Part shown: positions 9,119 to 17,676 of the stretch, in pieces
How the letters are laid out: each line of letters starts with the position of its first letter
Numbering within the stretch: the first letter of the stretch is position 1
DNA from: JAIBBV01 sp044347745
GTDB lineage: Bacteria > Bdellovibrionota_C > UBA2361 > JAFLCA01
Length of the DNA stretch: 64,000 nt
Assembly: GCA_044347745.1 (NCBI GenBank)
Contig: JBIKUD010000013.1
Span: 1 to 64,000, forward strand
Direction of reading: 5' to 3'
The notes under the pieces: generated by a model
Databases searched by the model: none
The model's input: the letters and a program-made list of their open reading frames with translations, nothing else
Told to the model about the DNA's origin: nothing
Program-made: the position numbers and the translations under genes

Positions 9119-10228
9119 ATGCAGAACTATTTGAGACGTAAGGTGCTGGCCGTATTGTTGCTTGGGTTATTGCCGTTATCGCTCGAGGCACAAAGTCGCA
9201 TGAGCACCACAGGTCCTTCGGAAGATCCTCGTGGGCCGGCCGAGCTTACCATCTGCTCCCAAAATTTGGCCAATTACGGAAACTATACCGACTCTCGAAC
9301 ACGTAACCCCAGTCTTACCTCTGAGGCCTTTCAAACCAAAGAGCTCGGACTGGTAAAAAGAATGGCTAAAGCACGTTGTGATATTATTGGGGTTCAGGAG
9401 GTTCTTGGCAAAACTGATGAAATTGCCGAGCAAGCATTAAAGGCTTTGGCGGAAAAACTGCAACGATTCACCGGACGAGTCTTTGCAGTTAAAGTTGGGC
9501 CTACCTTAGATAAGCTCTCGCATGTTGGTTTTGTATATGCGCTTGATCGTGTAGAGCTTTTAACCTCAGTGCATTATGCCAAGGTTGAGCTACCTAAATT
9601 GGCGGAAAAAGACAAACCTCGTCTTTTCATCCGAGCGCCATTGGAAGCTCAGTTTAGTATAAAACCGCTTCAAGGTTCTGCTTCAAAAACAATAGGCTTA
9701 ATTAATTTTCATTTTAAATCTCGTCGAGGTGGAAGCGGTGACCCAGCTGAACTTGAGTGGGAGACCTACCGAATGCAAATGGCGGAAGCTGTGCGTCGCA
9801 TCGCCGAATCGCGCTACGCAGCATCATTTGGTTCAGGCGAGATGCTTTTTGCGGTGCTTGGAGATCGCAACAGCCACTTTGACACTGCCACGGGTAGAAT
9901 TTTAGAGGGAACATTAGTACTTCGCAATTTTCAGGAGGGCGGCACTTGTCGATTAAGCAAGCGGGGTGTTCCTTTATGCCAAGGTGAATCTATTTTACCT
10001 CAAAAATTATTTAGTCCTTTAATTGGAGATCCGCAAACGAAGAGTCAGCCTGGAACTCATCACTTTAAGGGCGAGTACTCTTGGTTGGATGATATCTTGA
10101 TGCCAGCTGAATCTTTGCGATTTGCTTGGGCTGAGTTTGACAGCGCAGGGGACTACAACAGTGGGGTGGTCTATGAACCTGGCTCCGCTTCTGACCACGC
10201 GTTAGTTTGGGTAAGACTTAATTGGTAG
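9119..10228 (+). CDS. secreted endonuclease/exonuclease/phosphatase-family protein
   Basis: A 369-residue protein with an N-terminal signal peptide (basic LRRK, then a leucine-rich core ending near LEAQS). The mature part follows the EEP fold: ICSQNLANYG, a metal-binding Glu in IIGVQEVLG, NFHFKSRRGG, GDRNSHFD and the C-terminal SDHALVW with the catalytic His. Family members are DNases, phosphodiesterases or phosphatases; export suggests use of extracellular nucleic acid or another phosphoester. The ATG at 9119 has an AGGAG site and directly precedes the signal peptide; the frame is open further upstream. The gene follows the RuvC-like gene by 22 bases. Confidence 0.8.
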   Translation: MQNYLRRKVLAVLLLGLLPLSLEAQSRMSTTGPSEDPRGPAELTICSQNLANYGNYTDSRTRNPSLTSEAFQTKELGLVKRMAKARCDIIGVQEVLGKTDEIAEQALKALAEKLQRFTGRVFAVKVGPTLDKLSHVGFVYALDRVELLTSVHYAKVELPKLAEKDKPRLFIRAPLEAQFSIKPLQGSASKTIGLINFHFKSRRGGSGDPAELEWETYRMQMAEAVRRIAESRYAASFGSGEMLFAVLGDRNSHFDTATGRILEGTLVLRNFQEGGTCRLSKRGVPLCQGESILPQKLFSPLIGDPQTKSQPGTHHFKGEYSWLDDILMPAESLRFAWAEFDSAGDYNSGVVYEPGSASDHALVWVRLNW

Positions 10229-10365
10229 AATCTTTGGGATTGAGATTGGAGTTTTCTGCTGCCACTGCTGTAGCTTGATAAGCTTCGATTGCCACTGATG
10301 CTGGACGCAGCCCTAAATATCAATGGTTGTCAATTTCAGTGCATCAATAAATGAAACACCACTTT

Positions 10366-10675
10366 TTTACCACAGAGGACGCAGGGCTCCGCGGGGTGGA
10401 AAAATAGTGAATATACCGCAGCAAGGTGTGACTCGATTTTCCTCTGCGAAACTCTGCGTTACCCGGCGGTAGATATAAAATTGAGCGAATGCCCTCAGAA
10501 TTTGGGACAGCCTTAAATATTTGGATGATTGATTCCAGCGCAGTGGTAAAGGAGGCATCGCATTTAAACCACAGGGTGCGCAGGGTTTCACAGGGTGGAA
10601 GGGGCAAGGAGTTGTCGCTGTGAAAACTAATTTTGTCTTCTTCTGCGAAACCCGGCGTTATCCTGCCGTAGAATA
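10366..10675. repeat. two inverted CAGAGG/GCAGG repeat units
   Basis: Unit one spans about 10366-10475 and unit two about 10567-10675. Each opens with ACCACAG followed by a GCAGGG block and closes with its rough reverse complement (TCTGCGAAA followed by a GCGTTA block). The pair resembles the repeats after gltA at 5481-5725, so this is a dispersed family that can form hairpins. Mobility is not shown. Confidence 0.6.
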
Positions 10676-10725
10676 AAAAAGTCGCAATTGCCGCGGATGC
10701 TGGGCACGGCCATGAAGTAACAAAT

Positions 10726-10792
10726 AATCCAGGGCCTTAAGATAACTACACCTTTTCCGAAACGGTGGTGTTGCTTCGAAAAGCCCTGGATT
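10726..10792 (-). terminator. stem-loop downstream of recA
   Basis: The 10-bp arms AATCCAGGGC and GCCCTGGATT are perfectly complementary around about 47 bases that contain smaller internal pairings. On the minus strand the second arm is followed by a T-rich stretch rather than a clean T-run. It is placed as expected for the recA terminator, with moderate confidence. Confidence 0.45.
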
Positions 10793-10802
10793 CCATTAGG
10801 TT

Positions 10803-11957
10803 CTAAGCGCTTGCAGCCGCGCCGTTTAAGTCGGCTTTCTTTTTGGCAGCAACTTTTGCTGCCTTTTTACCTTCATCTTCGACGGTTTCAACATTCAATT
10901 TTGTCGAAGTGGTTTGTGGCTCGTTATCCTCAACGATACCTAATGTTTCAAGCGTCAGCTTGCGAATTTCAGAAGCCACTTCTGGGTGCTCTTTGAGGAA
11001 TGTCTTTGAGCCGTCTCGACCTTGACCGAGCCTTTCACCCTTAAATGAATACCAAGCGCCGGCTTTATCGAGCACTCCCTTTTCCACGCCAAGGTCAAGA
11101 AGCTCGCCATATTTGCAAATGCCTTCATTGAAGATGACGTCAAACTCTGCCTCTCGGAATGGAGGGGCCACTTTATTTTTTACCACCTTCACGCGAACTC
11201 TATTGCCCATTACATTTGCGTCCTCATTTGTGGGGTCTTTGATAGAGCCAATGCGACGCACATCAAGGCGCACTGACGCATAGAACTTAAGCGCGTTGCC
11301 GCCAGTGGTGGTCTCGGGGGATCCGAACATTACGCCAATTTTCATTCGAATTTGGTTGATAAACAGAATCGCGCAATTCGATTTTGCAGCCATTGCAGTC
11401 ATCTTACGCAATGCTTTGCTCATAAGACGGGCCTGCAAGCCAGGTTGCTGATCATCCATTTCGCCATCAATTTCAGCTCGAGGTACCAATGCGGCAACTG
11501 AATCGATAATGACTAGGTCAACCGACCCAGTTTGAACCAAAGTGTCGCAAATCTCTAAAGCCTGCTCACCGCAATCAGGCTGGCTGACTAGTAGTTTTGC
11601 GGTGTCTACTCCAAGCTTCTTGGCGTAATTTACATCAAGGGCATGTTCTGCATCGATAAACACGACTGTGCCGTTCTTTTTCTGCACTTCAGCGGCCATA
11701 TGCAAGGCAAGAGTCGTTTTACCTGAAGATTCTGGGCCGTACACTTCGATGATGCGCCCACGAGGAATTCCACCTATACCTAAGGCAATATCTAGTCCAA
11801 GGCTGCCCGTTGGGTAAGCTTCAACTCTATCTTCAATGCCGGTACCAAGGTTCATTATGGCGCCGCGCCCGTATCGTTTCTCAAGTTCAGAGATGGCGGT
11901 AGAAAGCGCTTTCCCTTTTTCTGGGGTGCCGGGTTTTGGTGCATCAAAATTATTCAT
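10803..11957 (-). CDS. recA: recombinase RecA
   Basis: A 384-residue RecA with Walker A (GPESSGKT, about 74-81), the VDLVIIDSVAALVP Walker B strand, the MSKALRKMTA and NQIRMKIGVMFG loops and a lysine/alanine-rich C-terminal tail. It forms filaments on single-stranded DNA, drives strand exchange and stimulates LexA self-cleavage. The start has an AAGGAAGT ribosome binding site. It lies 42 bases after lexA on the same strand with no terminator between, so the two are probably co-transcribed. Confidence 0.97.
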   Translation of the reverse strand: MNNFDAPKPGTPEKGKALSTAISELEKRYGRGAIMNLGTGIEDRVEAYPTGSLGLDIALGIGGIPRGRIIEVYGPESSGKTTLALHMAAEVQKKNGTVVFIDAEHALDVNYAKKLGVDTAKLLVSQPDCGEQALEICDTLVQTGSVDLVIIDSVAALVPRAEIDGEMDDQQPGLQARLMSKALRKMTAMAAKSNCAILFINQIRMKIGVMFGSPETTTGGNALKFYASVRLDVRRIGSIKDPTNEDANVMGNRVRVKVVKNKVAPPFREAEFDVIFNEGICKYGELLDLGVEKGVLDKAGAWYSFKGERLGQGRDGSKTFLKEHPEVASEIRKLTLETLGIVEDNEPQTTSTKLNVETVEDEGKKAAKVAAKKKADLNGAAASA

Positions 11958-11999
11958 ACTACTTCCTTGTTAAATATAAATTTTCGTAAAATTAGTTAC

Positions 12000-12656
12000 T
12001 TAGTGTAGTTCTCTTAAAACCCCAATTAACTTTCCCTGAATTGAAACCTTATCGAGAGTGATAGGCGACATAGTCGGATTGGCCGGTATGAGCATTACCC
12101 TCCCATTCTTTAATCGCCGATAAGTCTTCAAAGTTGCGGATCCATCCTCAAGAAGTGCAACAATTATGTCGCCGTCATTAGCAGTATCCTGGCGACGAAT
12201 GACTACAATATCTCTATCGCAGATATGAGCGTCTATCATGGATTCGCCACTCACTTCGAGGCAAAACACTTCTCCACGTCCAGAGATCATGCTTGAGGGG
12301 ATATCAATCATCGTTGGCTGCTCTATGGCCTCAATTGGCACTCCGGCAGCAATGACCCCCGAAAGAGGCACCGCTGTAGGCCCAAGCTGAGGTTTGGCTG
12401 ATTCAATGAGCTCTAGAGCCCCATCCTCTCCACGTTTAATAAAACCTTTATCCTCGAGTCTTTCTAAATGAAAGTGTGCGGTTGAGACCGACTTGACCCC
12501 AATGTGATCGGCTATATCTTTGAGAGTAGGCCCGTAGCCCCTATCAGCAATAAAGTTGCGTAGGAACTCAAGGGTTTGCCGTTGCACCGGGGCAAGCGTG
12601 TTGGACTTATAATTTTGGGGGTCTTTATCCCCAAGAGGGCGGCCTCTTGTTTTCAT
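12000..12656 (-). CDS. lexA: LexA SOS repressor
   Basis: A 218-residue LexA. The N-terminal winged helix (about 25-85) includes GYGPTLKDIADHIGVKS. The Ala104-Gly105 bond is the self-cleavage site, and Ser139 (GESM) with Lys177 (TLKTYR) form the catalytic dyad. An N-terminal extension of about 20 residues (KTRGRPLGDKD) is unusual. It is the first gene of a probable lexA-recA operon, so the repressor and its activator would be induced together. Confidence 0.94.
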   Translation of the reverse strand: MKTRGRPLGDKDPQNYKSNTLAPVQRQTLEFLRNFIADRGYGPTLKDIADHIGVKSVSTAHFHLERLEDKGFIKRGEDGALELIESAKPQLGPTAVPLSGVIAAGVPIEAIEQPTMIDIPSSMISGRGEVFCLEVSGESMIDAHICDRDIVVIRRQDTANDGDIIVALLEDGSATLKTYRRLKNGRVMLIPANPTMSPITLDKVSIQGKLIGVLRELH

Positions 12657-12737
12657 AATAGTTCCATTAATGCAAAAATATGCTGGATGTACTTCAAATA
12701 GTGAGTAGATCCAGACGCTTATTTGTTCTTGTTTCTA

Positions 12738-12757
12738 TAGTATGTCGAAGAATACTA
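12738..12757. promoter_or_regulatory. candidate LexA operator upstream of lexA
   Basis: TAGTAT and ATACTA are perfect inverted half-sites separated by 8 bases, about 80 bases upstream of the lexA start. A LexA dimer normally represses its own gene, and TAGTA-type half-sites recall the Xanthomonas LexA box. That this dyad is the SOS box is an inference. Confidence 0.45.
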
Positions 12758-12944
12758 GAAGTCAACCACTTATCTGATCTTCCACGCGTTGATAGTTCGG
12801 GAGCTATATTTGGCATGCCTCCGTTGCTGTATTTTTTGCCAATTTTTGTACTGGTTCCAGTGAGTTGTTCTCCTCGAAAATTTGCCTCATTTAATAGGTG
12901 AGCTGGGCCGACACTGTCTTCTAGGAACTAGTGTGGAGATTCCC

Positions 12945-13349
12945 GTGCAGAAAAATTCAAACGTAAAATTACTTGTGGTCGACGAGCATCGCGAATACTG
13001 CGCTCTTCTGAAGGAGCAGCTCGAACAAATTACTCACGGTGTACAAATTAGCTGCCAGTTCGTTCATTCCGGGCAGGACGCGATAGACGCAATTTCAGAA
13101 TGGGAGCCGTCTGTTGTATTATTAGATGCTCATCTTGAAGATGTGAGTAGTTTTTTGGTGCTTGATGCTTGTCGCTTTTCCAAAGCTACTGTTGTGGTTT
13201 CAAGTGATGCAAGCGGGTCAGAAGTAGAAGAAAAAGCTCGTGCTCATGGCGCCAGCGGTTTTTTTCGTAAGTCCTATCATCCCGAGACATTAGGCGCTTT
13301 GCTTAACGAGCTTGCGAAAGTTTCGTTGCCTGTGCAATTGCTGCATTAA
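12945..13349 (+). CDS. single-domain response regulator (receiver)
   Basis: About 134 residues forming only a receiver domain. The acidic pair is Asp13-Glu14 (VVDEH), the phospho-acceptor is Asp61 (VVLLDAHL) and the conserved Lys is Lys109 (FFRKSY). No output domain follows, so it would signal by protein contact like CheY or Spo0F. No ATG suits the frame. A GTG at 12945 has a GGAG site 7 bases upstream; GTG at 12933 and TTG at 12882 are alternatives. No histidine kinase is adjacent. Confidence 0.75.
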   Translation: MQKNSNVKLLVVDEHREYCALLKEQLEQITHGVQISCQFVHSGQDAIDAISEWEPSVVLLDAHLEDVSSFLVLDACRFSKATVVVSSDASGSEVEEKARAHGASGFFRKSYHPETLGALLNELAKVSLPVQLLH

Positions 13350-13514
13350 TTTCCCCCACAAGCTCAGAAACCCTTGTTCAAGAGCATAATGGTCGGCTTC
13401 TCCCGGCCTCGCTCTATGTTTCATTTTTTAACCGGGCTACTGCTCCTCGGGCGAAGCGCTGCGCTTTTATTCACTCTTCTCGCTTAGCAGATTTGGAGCT
13501 AGATTCTTCTTTTT

Positions 13515-14249
13515 ATGAATCGAATGTCTCGGCATCAGGTGCTCCATAGGGGCTGCAGCGTCACTTTGTTACGTCAGAGGAGAGTAGTTCCATCCAAATG
13601 GGTTGAGGTTGTGTGTGAGGCGCTACATATAAATAGCAGGCAGTATGGGCGGCGATTAGATGAAGTGAGTGTATGGTTTTGTGACAGCGATGCGGAACTA
13701 AAAAAAGCGAGTGGTTCTTATTACGTCTCCTTTGCTCGTGGCTTGGTTACGCGGCAAGGGAACATTGTGCTGCGGACGCCAGGTTTTGCTGGTGTTGGGC
13801 TTTCAGACTTTAGGCGTATTGTTGTCCATGAAATGAACCATTTGTATTGGTTGCGATTTGTTGCTCGCAAAGGTGTTTTGTGGAGTCCGCTTTGGTTAGT
13901 GGAAGCGCTCGCACTGCGAACTGCACAGAATCGGTACATTTTGACGCTGCCTGCGCTTCGAAAGGAGCTTGCTCGCTTACCATCGAAAGAATTTAAGACT
14001 GCGAGCGTTTTACATTTCCGCTATCAAAAAAAGCGTATTTCCTCGCGTGAACACCTGAGAATTCTATATTCTTTGTGGGTACATTTCTCTTGGTATCTGG
14101 CCCCTCGATCGAGTAGACAACTTATTGAGGCAGTTCAAAGAGCAAAGAGTTTAAAGAAGAGAGAGGTGAATTCTGCATTGAGTAGGGTAGTTGGGTGCAA
14201 GATTGAACTTCTGTATAAAAAATTTGTCGAAGAGCGATTATTGCTTTGA
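13515..14249 (+). CDS. putative HExxH metallopeptidase-like protein
   Basis: A 244-residue basic protein with an HEMNH motif at 105-109 and a Glu at about 130 in WLVEALA, the arrangement of gluzincin peptidases where two His and a downstream Glu hold zinc. There is no signal peptide. The family is not recognised beyond this fold-level motif. It ends where the MMPL transporter frame opens, so the two may be expressed together. Confidence 0.6.
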   Translation: MNRMSRHQVLHRGCSVTLLRQRRVVPSKWVEVVCEALHINSRQYGRRLDEVSVWFCDSDAELKKASGSYYVSFARGLVTRQGNIVLRTPGFAGVGLSDFRRIVVHEMNHLYWLRFVARKGVLWSPLWLVEALALRTAQNRYILTLPALRKELARLPSKEFKTASVLHFRYQKKRISSREHLRILYSLWVHFSWYLAPRSSRQLIEAVQRAKSLKKREVNSALSRVVGCKIELLYKKFVEERLLL

Positions 14250-14275
14250 ATGTTTTGTTTGGCGTGAATTTGAGA

Positions 14276-16405
14276 ATGAAGAAACCCCATCTACAACTCG
14301 CCGTATGGTTATGCGCCATAGTGGCGCTTGCTAGTTTCCTAGTGTTTAAGGGACTCCGAACGAGCATCCCCGGGCCAAATTCGATGCACACACTTTCTCT
14401 CAGTGAGGGTGAACGCCAAGCTACTCGCGCTGGCATTCCTCGAAAAGATATGCTGCTCGTCGTAGTTGAGCACCCAAGCCTTGCGTTTGATTCGACGCAA
14501 GTGCAAACAATACTGGAGCAGCTTTCCGTACGCTTAAGCCAAGTTTTGGATTTGGAATCAGGGCAGCGATTATTTTCTAAGATTGAAACGGCAGGAAGAA
14601 CAATCAAGGGAGATGAACACTTTCGTGCAGACGGGGCAACCTTACTCCTAGCATATTCAGCGCTTCCCATTACCCAATCAGAGAATGCATTGAGAGGTGT
14701 TGCCACCCACTTAAATGCAATAGATGCCGAACACGATCAAGTTACATTACATTATCTCAGTGATGGCACCCTTAAGGCTGAGATTTTCGATCTCATTCAC
14801 CAAGATCTCGACCGCTCTCTTCTAGTCACGCTTCCGATTACGTTATTTGTTTTGAGGTGGGCTTTTGGAGCCTGGGCTGGCGCTTTTTTAGTGATACTTG
14901 GGGCCATCATCAGTTTAGTAGGGGCGCTTGGGGCGGCAGCTATCGTAAGTCATCTTGGAAGCCCAGTCAGTGCCACCGCTTCGCAGCTCGTTGTGTTATT
15001 GGTGCTTGCAGTTGGCGTCGACTACGGCTTGTTCCTCTTTCTTCGTATTCGAGAAGAAGCTCGACGCGGACTTGATATAGAGCGCGCAATTTCGCGAGCG
15101 CTGTCGTCGACGGGCCGAGCGGTTTTTTGGAGTGGACTCACTGTCGCAGTGTCAGTCATGGGTCTTCTTTTGATGGGCGACTCAGTGCTGGCATCGATGG
15201 CACATGTCTCTCTGCTTGCAGTGTTTATTACCATGCTTGGAAGTTTGTGGGCATTGCCCGCCGCCATTAAGCTGTTTCCTCAGGTGCTGCGGTCGGCTTC
15301 GACTCGGCCGACTGCAAGCGGTACCCCCGTAGTGTTGGCGTATACTCTCAACCATCCCAAATCAGCCTTTCTTATTTCTTTGCTCGTTTTGATGTGTATC
15401 GGGAGCGCAGCCTATTTCTTACGCCTGGGTACGACTATTGAGCCGAAGTTGATGCCGGTTTCGATGCAGCTTCACAAGGCCCAGGCAAAATTAGCCCATT
15501 ATTTCCCCAATTTTGATGGAGTCGATTTTTCGGTACTTATTTCGTCACCGCAGGGCGGACTTGAAGAGATAGATGAGGCAATTGACGATTTTGTAACTGA
15601 GTTGCTCGAAAACACTGCAATCAAGGGACCGGTGTCGGTGGAGATAGCCGAACCAAATTCGATACGCCGTCTTCAGTTTATAGTGCGGGGCAGTGCGAAT
15701 GATACCCAGAACCAAAAAATAGTGCACTGGGTACAGGAAGACTTGTTGCCCAAGTTGGAACAACGGGGTTCTTTTAAAACAGAGCTAACGGGCACTTTGC
15801 CTTATGTTGTTGGAGAAATTGAGCGCCATCAAATGCGGCTGCCGTTGGTAGTGGTAGCTGTGCTCGTGCTCAGCATGCTTTTTTTGTTGGTTGCTTTTCG
15901 TTCAGTAGTGGTGCCTGTAAAAGCGGTTCTGCTTAATATCCTTTCATGCACGGCCGCATTTGGAATTTTAGTGTGGGTATTTGAAAGTCAGCTTGTACCC
16001 GGATGGGATCTTGGAGTAGTTGAGTGTTTTGTTCCGGCTCTGTTGTTTTGCATCCTGTTCGGACTCTCGATGGATTATCATGTGCTTGTGCTTTCTCGCA
16101 TTTATGAAGGAACCCAAAGAGGAATGCCGATACGAGAGGCCGTTGAGCATGGAGTAGCCCATACCTGGAAGCCAATAACCAGTGCTGCTTTAATTATGGT
16201 CTCAGTTTTTGCGGTTATAGCGTGTTTGCAATTGCCGATAATGAGGCAGCTTGGGTTTGGACTTACGGTGGCAGTCATTTTAGATGCAACTGTCGTTCGC
16301 AGCGTATTATTGCCTGCAAGCATGCTGCTGCTTGGAAAATGGAATTGGTATTTACCCAAGGCCTTAGAACGTCTGCCACAATTGAAGACCTTCAGCGAGG
16401 ACTAA
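14276..16405 (+). CDS. MMPL/RND-family transporter
   Basis: A 709-residue membrane protein in two similar halves, each with an extracytoplasmic domain after the first helix and a bundle of about five helices. The helix segments VGVDYGLFLFLRIREE and FGLSMDYHVLVLSRIYEG carry the Asp-Tyr pair typical of MmpL proteins, used for proton coupling. Substrates are usually lipids or glycolipids. The ATG at 14276 is preferred; a TTG at 14246 overlaps the previous stop. The 3' end overlaps the convergent glycosyltransferase gene by 14 bases. Proximity to a glycosyltransferase operon suggests envelope export, as an inference. Confidence 0.85.
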   Translation: MKKPHLQLAVWLCAIVALASFLVFKGLRTSIPGPNSMHTLSLSEGERQATRAGIPRKDMLLVVVEHPSLAFDSTQVQTILEQLSVRLSQVLDLESGQRLFSKIETAGRTIKGDEHFRADGATLLLAYSALPITQSENALRGVATHLNAIDAEHDQVTLHYLSDGTLKAEIFDLIHQDLDRSLLVTLPITLFVLRWAFGAWAGAFLVILGAIISLVGALGAAAIVSHLGSPVSATASQLVVLLVLAVGVDYGLFLFLRIREEARRGLDIERAISRALSSTGRAVFWSGLTVAVSVMGLLLMGDSVLASMAHVSLLAVFITMLGSLWALPAAIKLFPQVLRSASTRPTASGTPVVLAYTLNHPKSAFLISLLVLMCIGSAAYFLRLGTTIEPKLMPVSMQLHKAQAKLAHYFPNFDGVDFSVLISSPQGGLEEIDEAIDDFVTELLENTAIKGPVSVEIAEPNSIRRLQFIVRGSANDTQNQKIVHWVQEDLLPKLEQRGSFKTELTGTLPYVVGEIERHQMRLPLVVVAVLVLSMLFLLVAFRSVVVPVKAVLLNILSCTAAFGILVWVFESQLVPGWDLGVVECFVPALLFCILFGLSMDYHVLVLSRIYEGTQRGMPIREAVEHGVAHTWKPITSAALIMVSVFAVIACLQLPIMRQLGFGLTVAVILDATVVRSVLLPASMLLLGKWNWYLPKALERLPQLKTFSED

Positions 16406-17660
16406 GATCTCGTTTACTTCGCATTTCCCGAATGAACAGCCACACGCAGCACAAAAATAGAGGCAACCTACGTATTGCTGCCCCGCCGGGTGACATAGTC
16501 TGCTGATCGCCAGCCAGGCCCAGCATCAGTGGAAGCTTACCCGATAGAACAGAATAATGACTGTATTCAAAGGTAATGGTCAGTACGGTTACCAAAAAAA
16601 GGCAAGCGATGGGGACTTGCTCATGTAATGTCGGAAACTTGTAAGAGCCAAGATTTAGTAGCGCCAATGGTATCAACCAAATTAAATATTGTGTGCCGAA
16701 ACCTGGACCAAGCACAAAAACCAAAAGAAAAATGAGAAAAGAGAAACGAGCAATTTCAACACGTGGGCAATAAGAATAGGAGTGCCAACGCAGAATATGC
16801 CATGCGCTCAGCATAATCACAGAGCCAAGGAACAGGGCTTTTATGTAGGTATCGAAGGCAGCGCCAAAACCCAAAATTCTCACCAGGCCAGTAAGTCCGA
16901 AATAACCAGGAACGGATGCATACGAGAGTACATTGGTTAGAGTTGCTGCAGGATAGAGCAGATACAGCATGCTTACGCCCAACAGTGCTGGGCCAAGGGC
17001 CAAGCAAATTCCCAAAATTCTTAAGCGCCAAGTGCAATTTAGTGTTGGCATGAGTAAAAGGGGAAACAGCAAAATTGGCACTGTCTTTAATAAAATTGCA
17101 AGGCCAAGGCTCAGGCTACAAATAAGCCATCCTCGAACAGAAAACTGCTGAGAGAGTTTTAGGAGCAGGTACATAAAAAAGAGCATTAAAAAGCTGATTA
17201 AGGGATCAAAGCTGCCATGAATAAAGACGAGGACCCACATTGCTGGGTTGAGTGTTAATCCAAAGAGGGTGAGTACAAAAGCCGTGCGTGCTGTGTTCGT
17301 GCTTAGTAGAATGCGATAGGTTGTCAGTATTATACCAATAAAACTGGCAGCCCATAACGCGCGTAGAAGTTTTTCGATTGGCAGCGCAGTTGCTTGTCCC
17401 AATAGTTCTACGGCTTGAAGAATATGCAGCCAAGCAGGGGGATAGTTCAGAAATGGCGTATCAACATAGGGATTTCCCCCCGCCTTTGTAAGCTGCAATA
17501 GGGTGAGATAATTCTTAAAATCTAAAGAGTGCACCTGTTGCGGGATACTCTCCACTCCAAGCAGGCAAACCAAAAGGCTCAAGCAAATGAGCCAAGGAGT
17601 ATAGGAGTTGTCAGAGATGTTGCGAGAAAAAGTCCAGGTAGATAGAGAAAATGCTTTCAT
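16392..17660 (-). CDS. GT-C-type integral membrane glycosyltransferase
   Basis: About 422 residues with roughly ten hydrophobic helices. The first large loop contains YVDTPFLNYPPAWLH; a YPP motif in this place is typical of polyprenyl-phosphate-sugar-dependent glycosyltransferases related to GT87/DUF2029. The frame is open upstream to 17849, but that would overlap the preceding gene by about 170 bases; the ATG at 17660 leaves a 16-base gap and begins just before the first helix. It is the last gene of a four-gene minus-strand operon. Confidence 0.72.
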   Translation of the reverse strand: MKAFSLSTWTFSRNISDNSYTPWLICLSLLVCLLGVESIPQQVHSLDFKNYLTLLQLTKAGGNPYVDTPFLNYPPAWLHILQAVELLGQATALPIEKLLRALWAASFIGIILTTYRILLSTNTARTAFVLTLFGLTLNPAMWVLVFIHGSFDPLISFLMLFFMYLLLKLSQQFSVRGWLICSLSLGLAILLKTVPILLFPLLLMPTLNCTWRLRILGICLALGPALLGVSMLYLLYPAATLTNVLSYASVPGYFGLTGLVRILGFGAAFDTYIKALFLGSVIMLSAWHILRWHSYSYCPRVEIARFSFLIFLLVFVLGPGFGTQYLIWLIPLALLNLGSYKFPTLHEQVPIACLFLVTVLTITFEYSHYSVLSGKLPLMLGLAGDQQTMSPGGAAIRRLPLFLCCVWLFIREMRSKRDLSPR

Positions 17661-17676
17661 TACATTCTTGCAAAGC

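Larger units (their letters stand above)
10229..10802. other. gene-free stretch with repeats
   Basis: About 570 bases between the secreted nuclease and the recA 3' end. No gene is supported. It holds two repeat units of the CAGAG/GCGCAG type and a long stem-loop next to recA, described separately. Confidence 0.6.
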
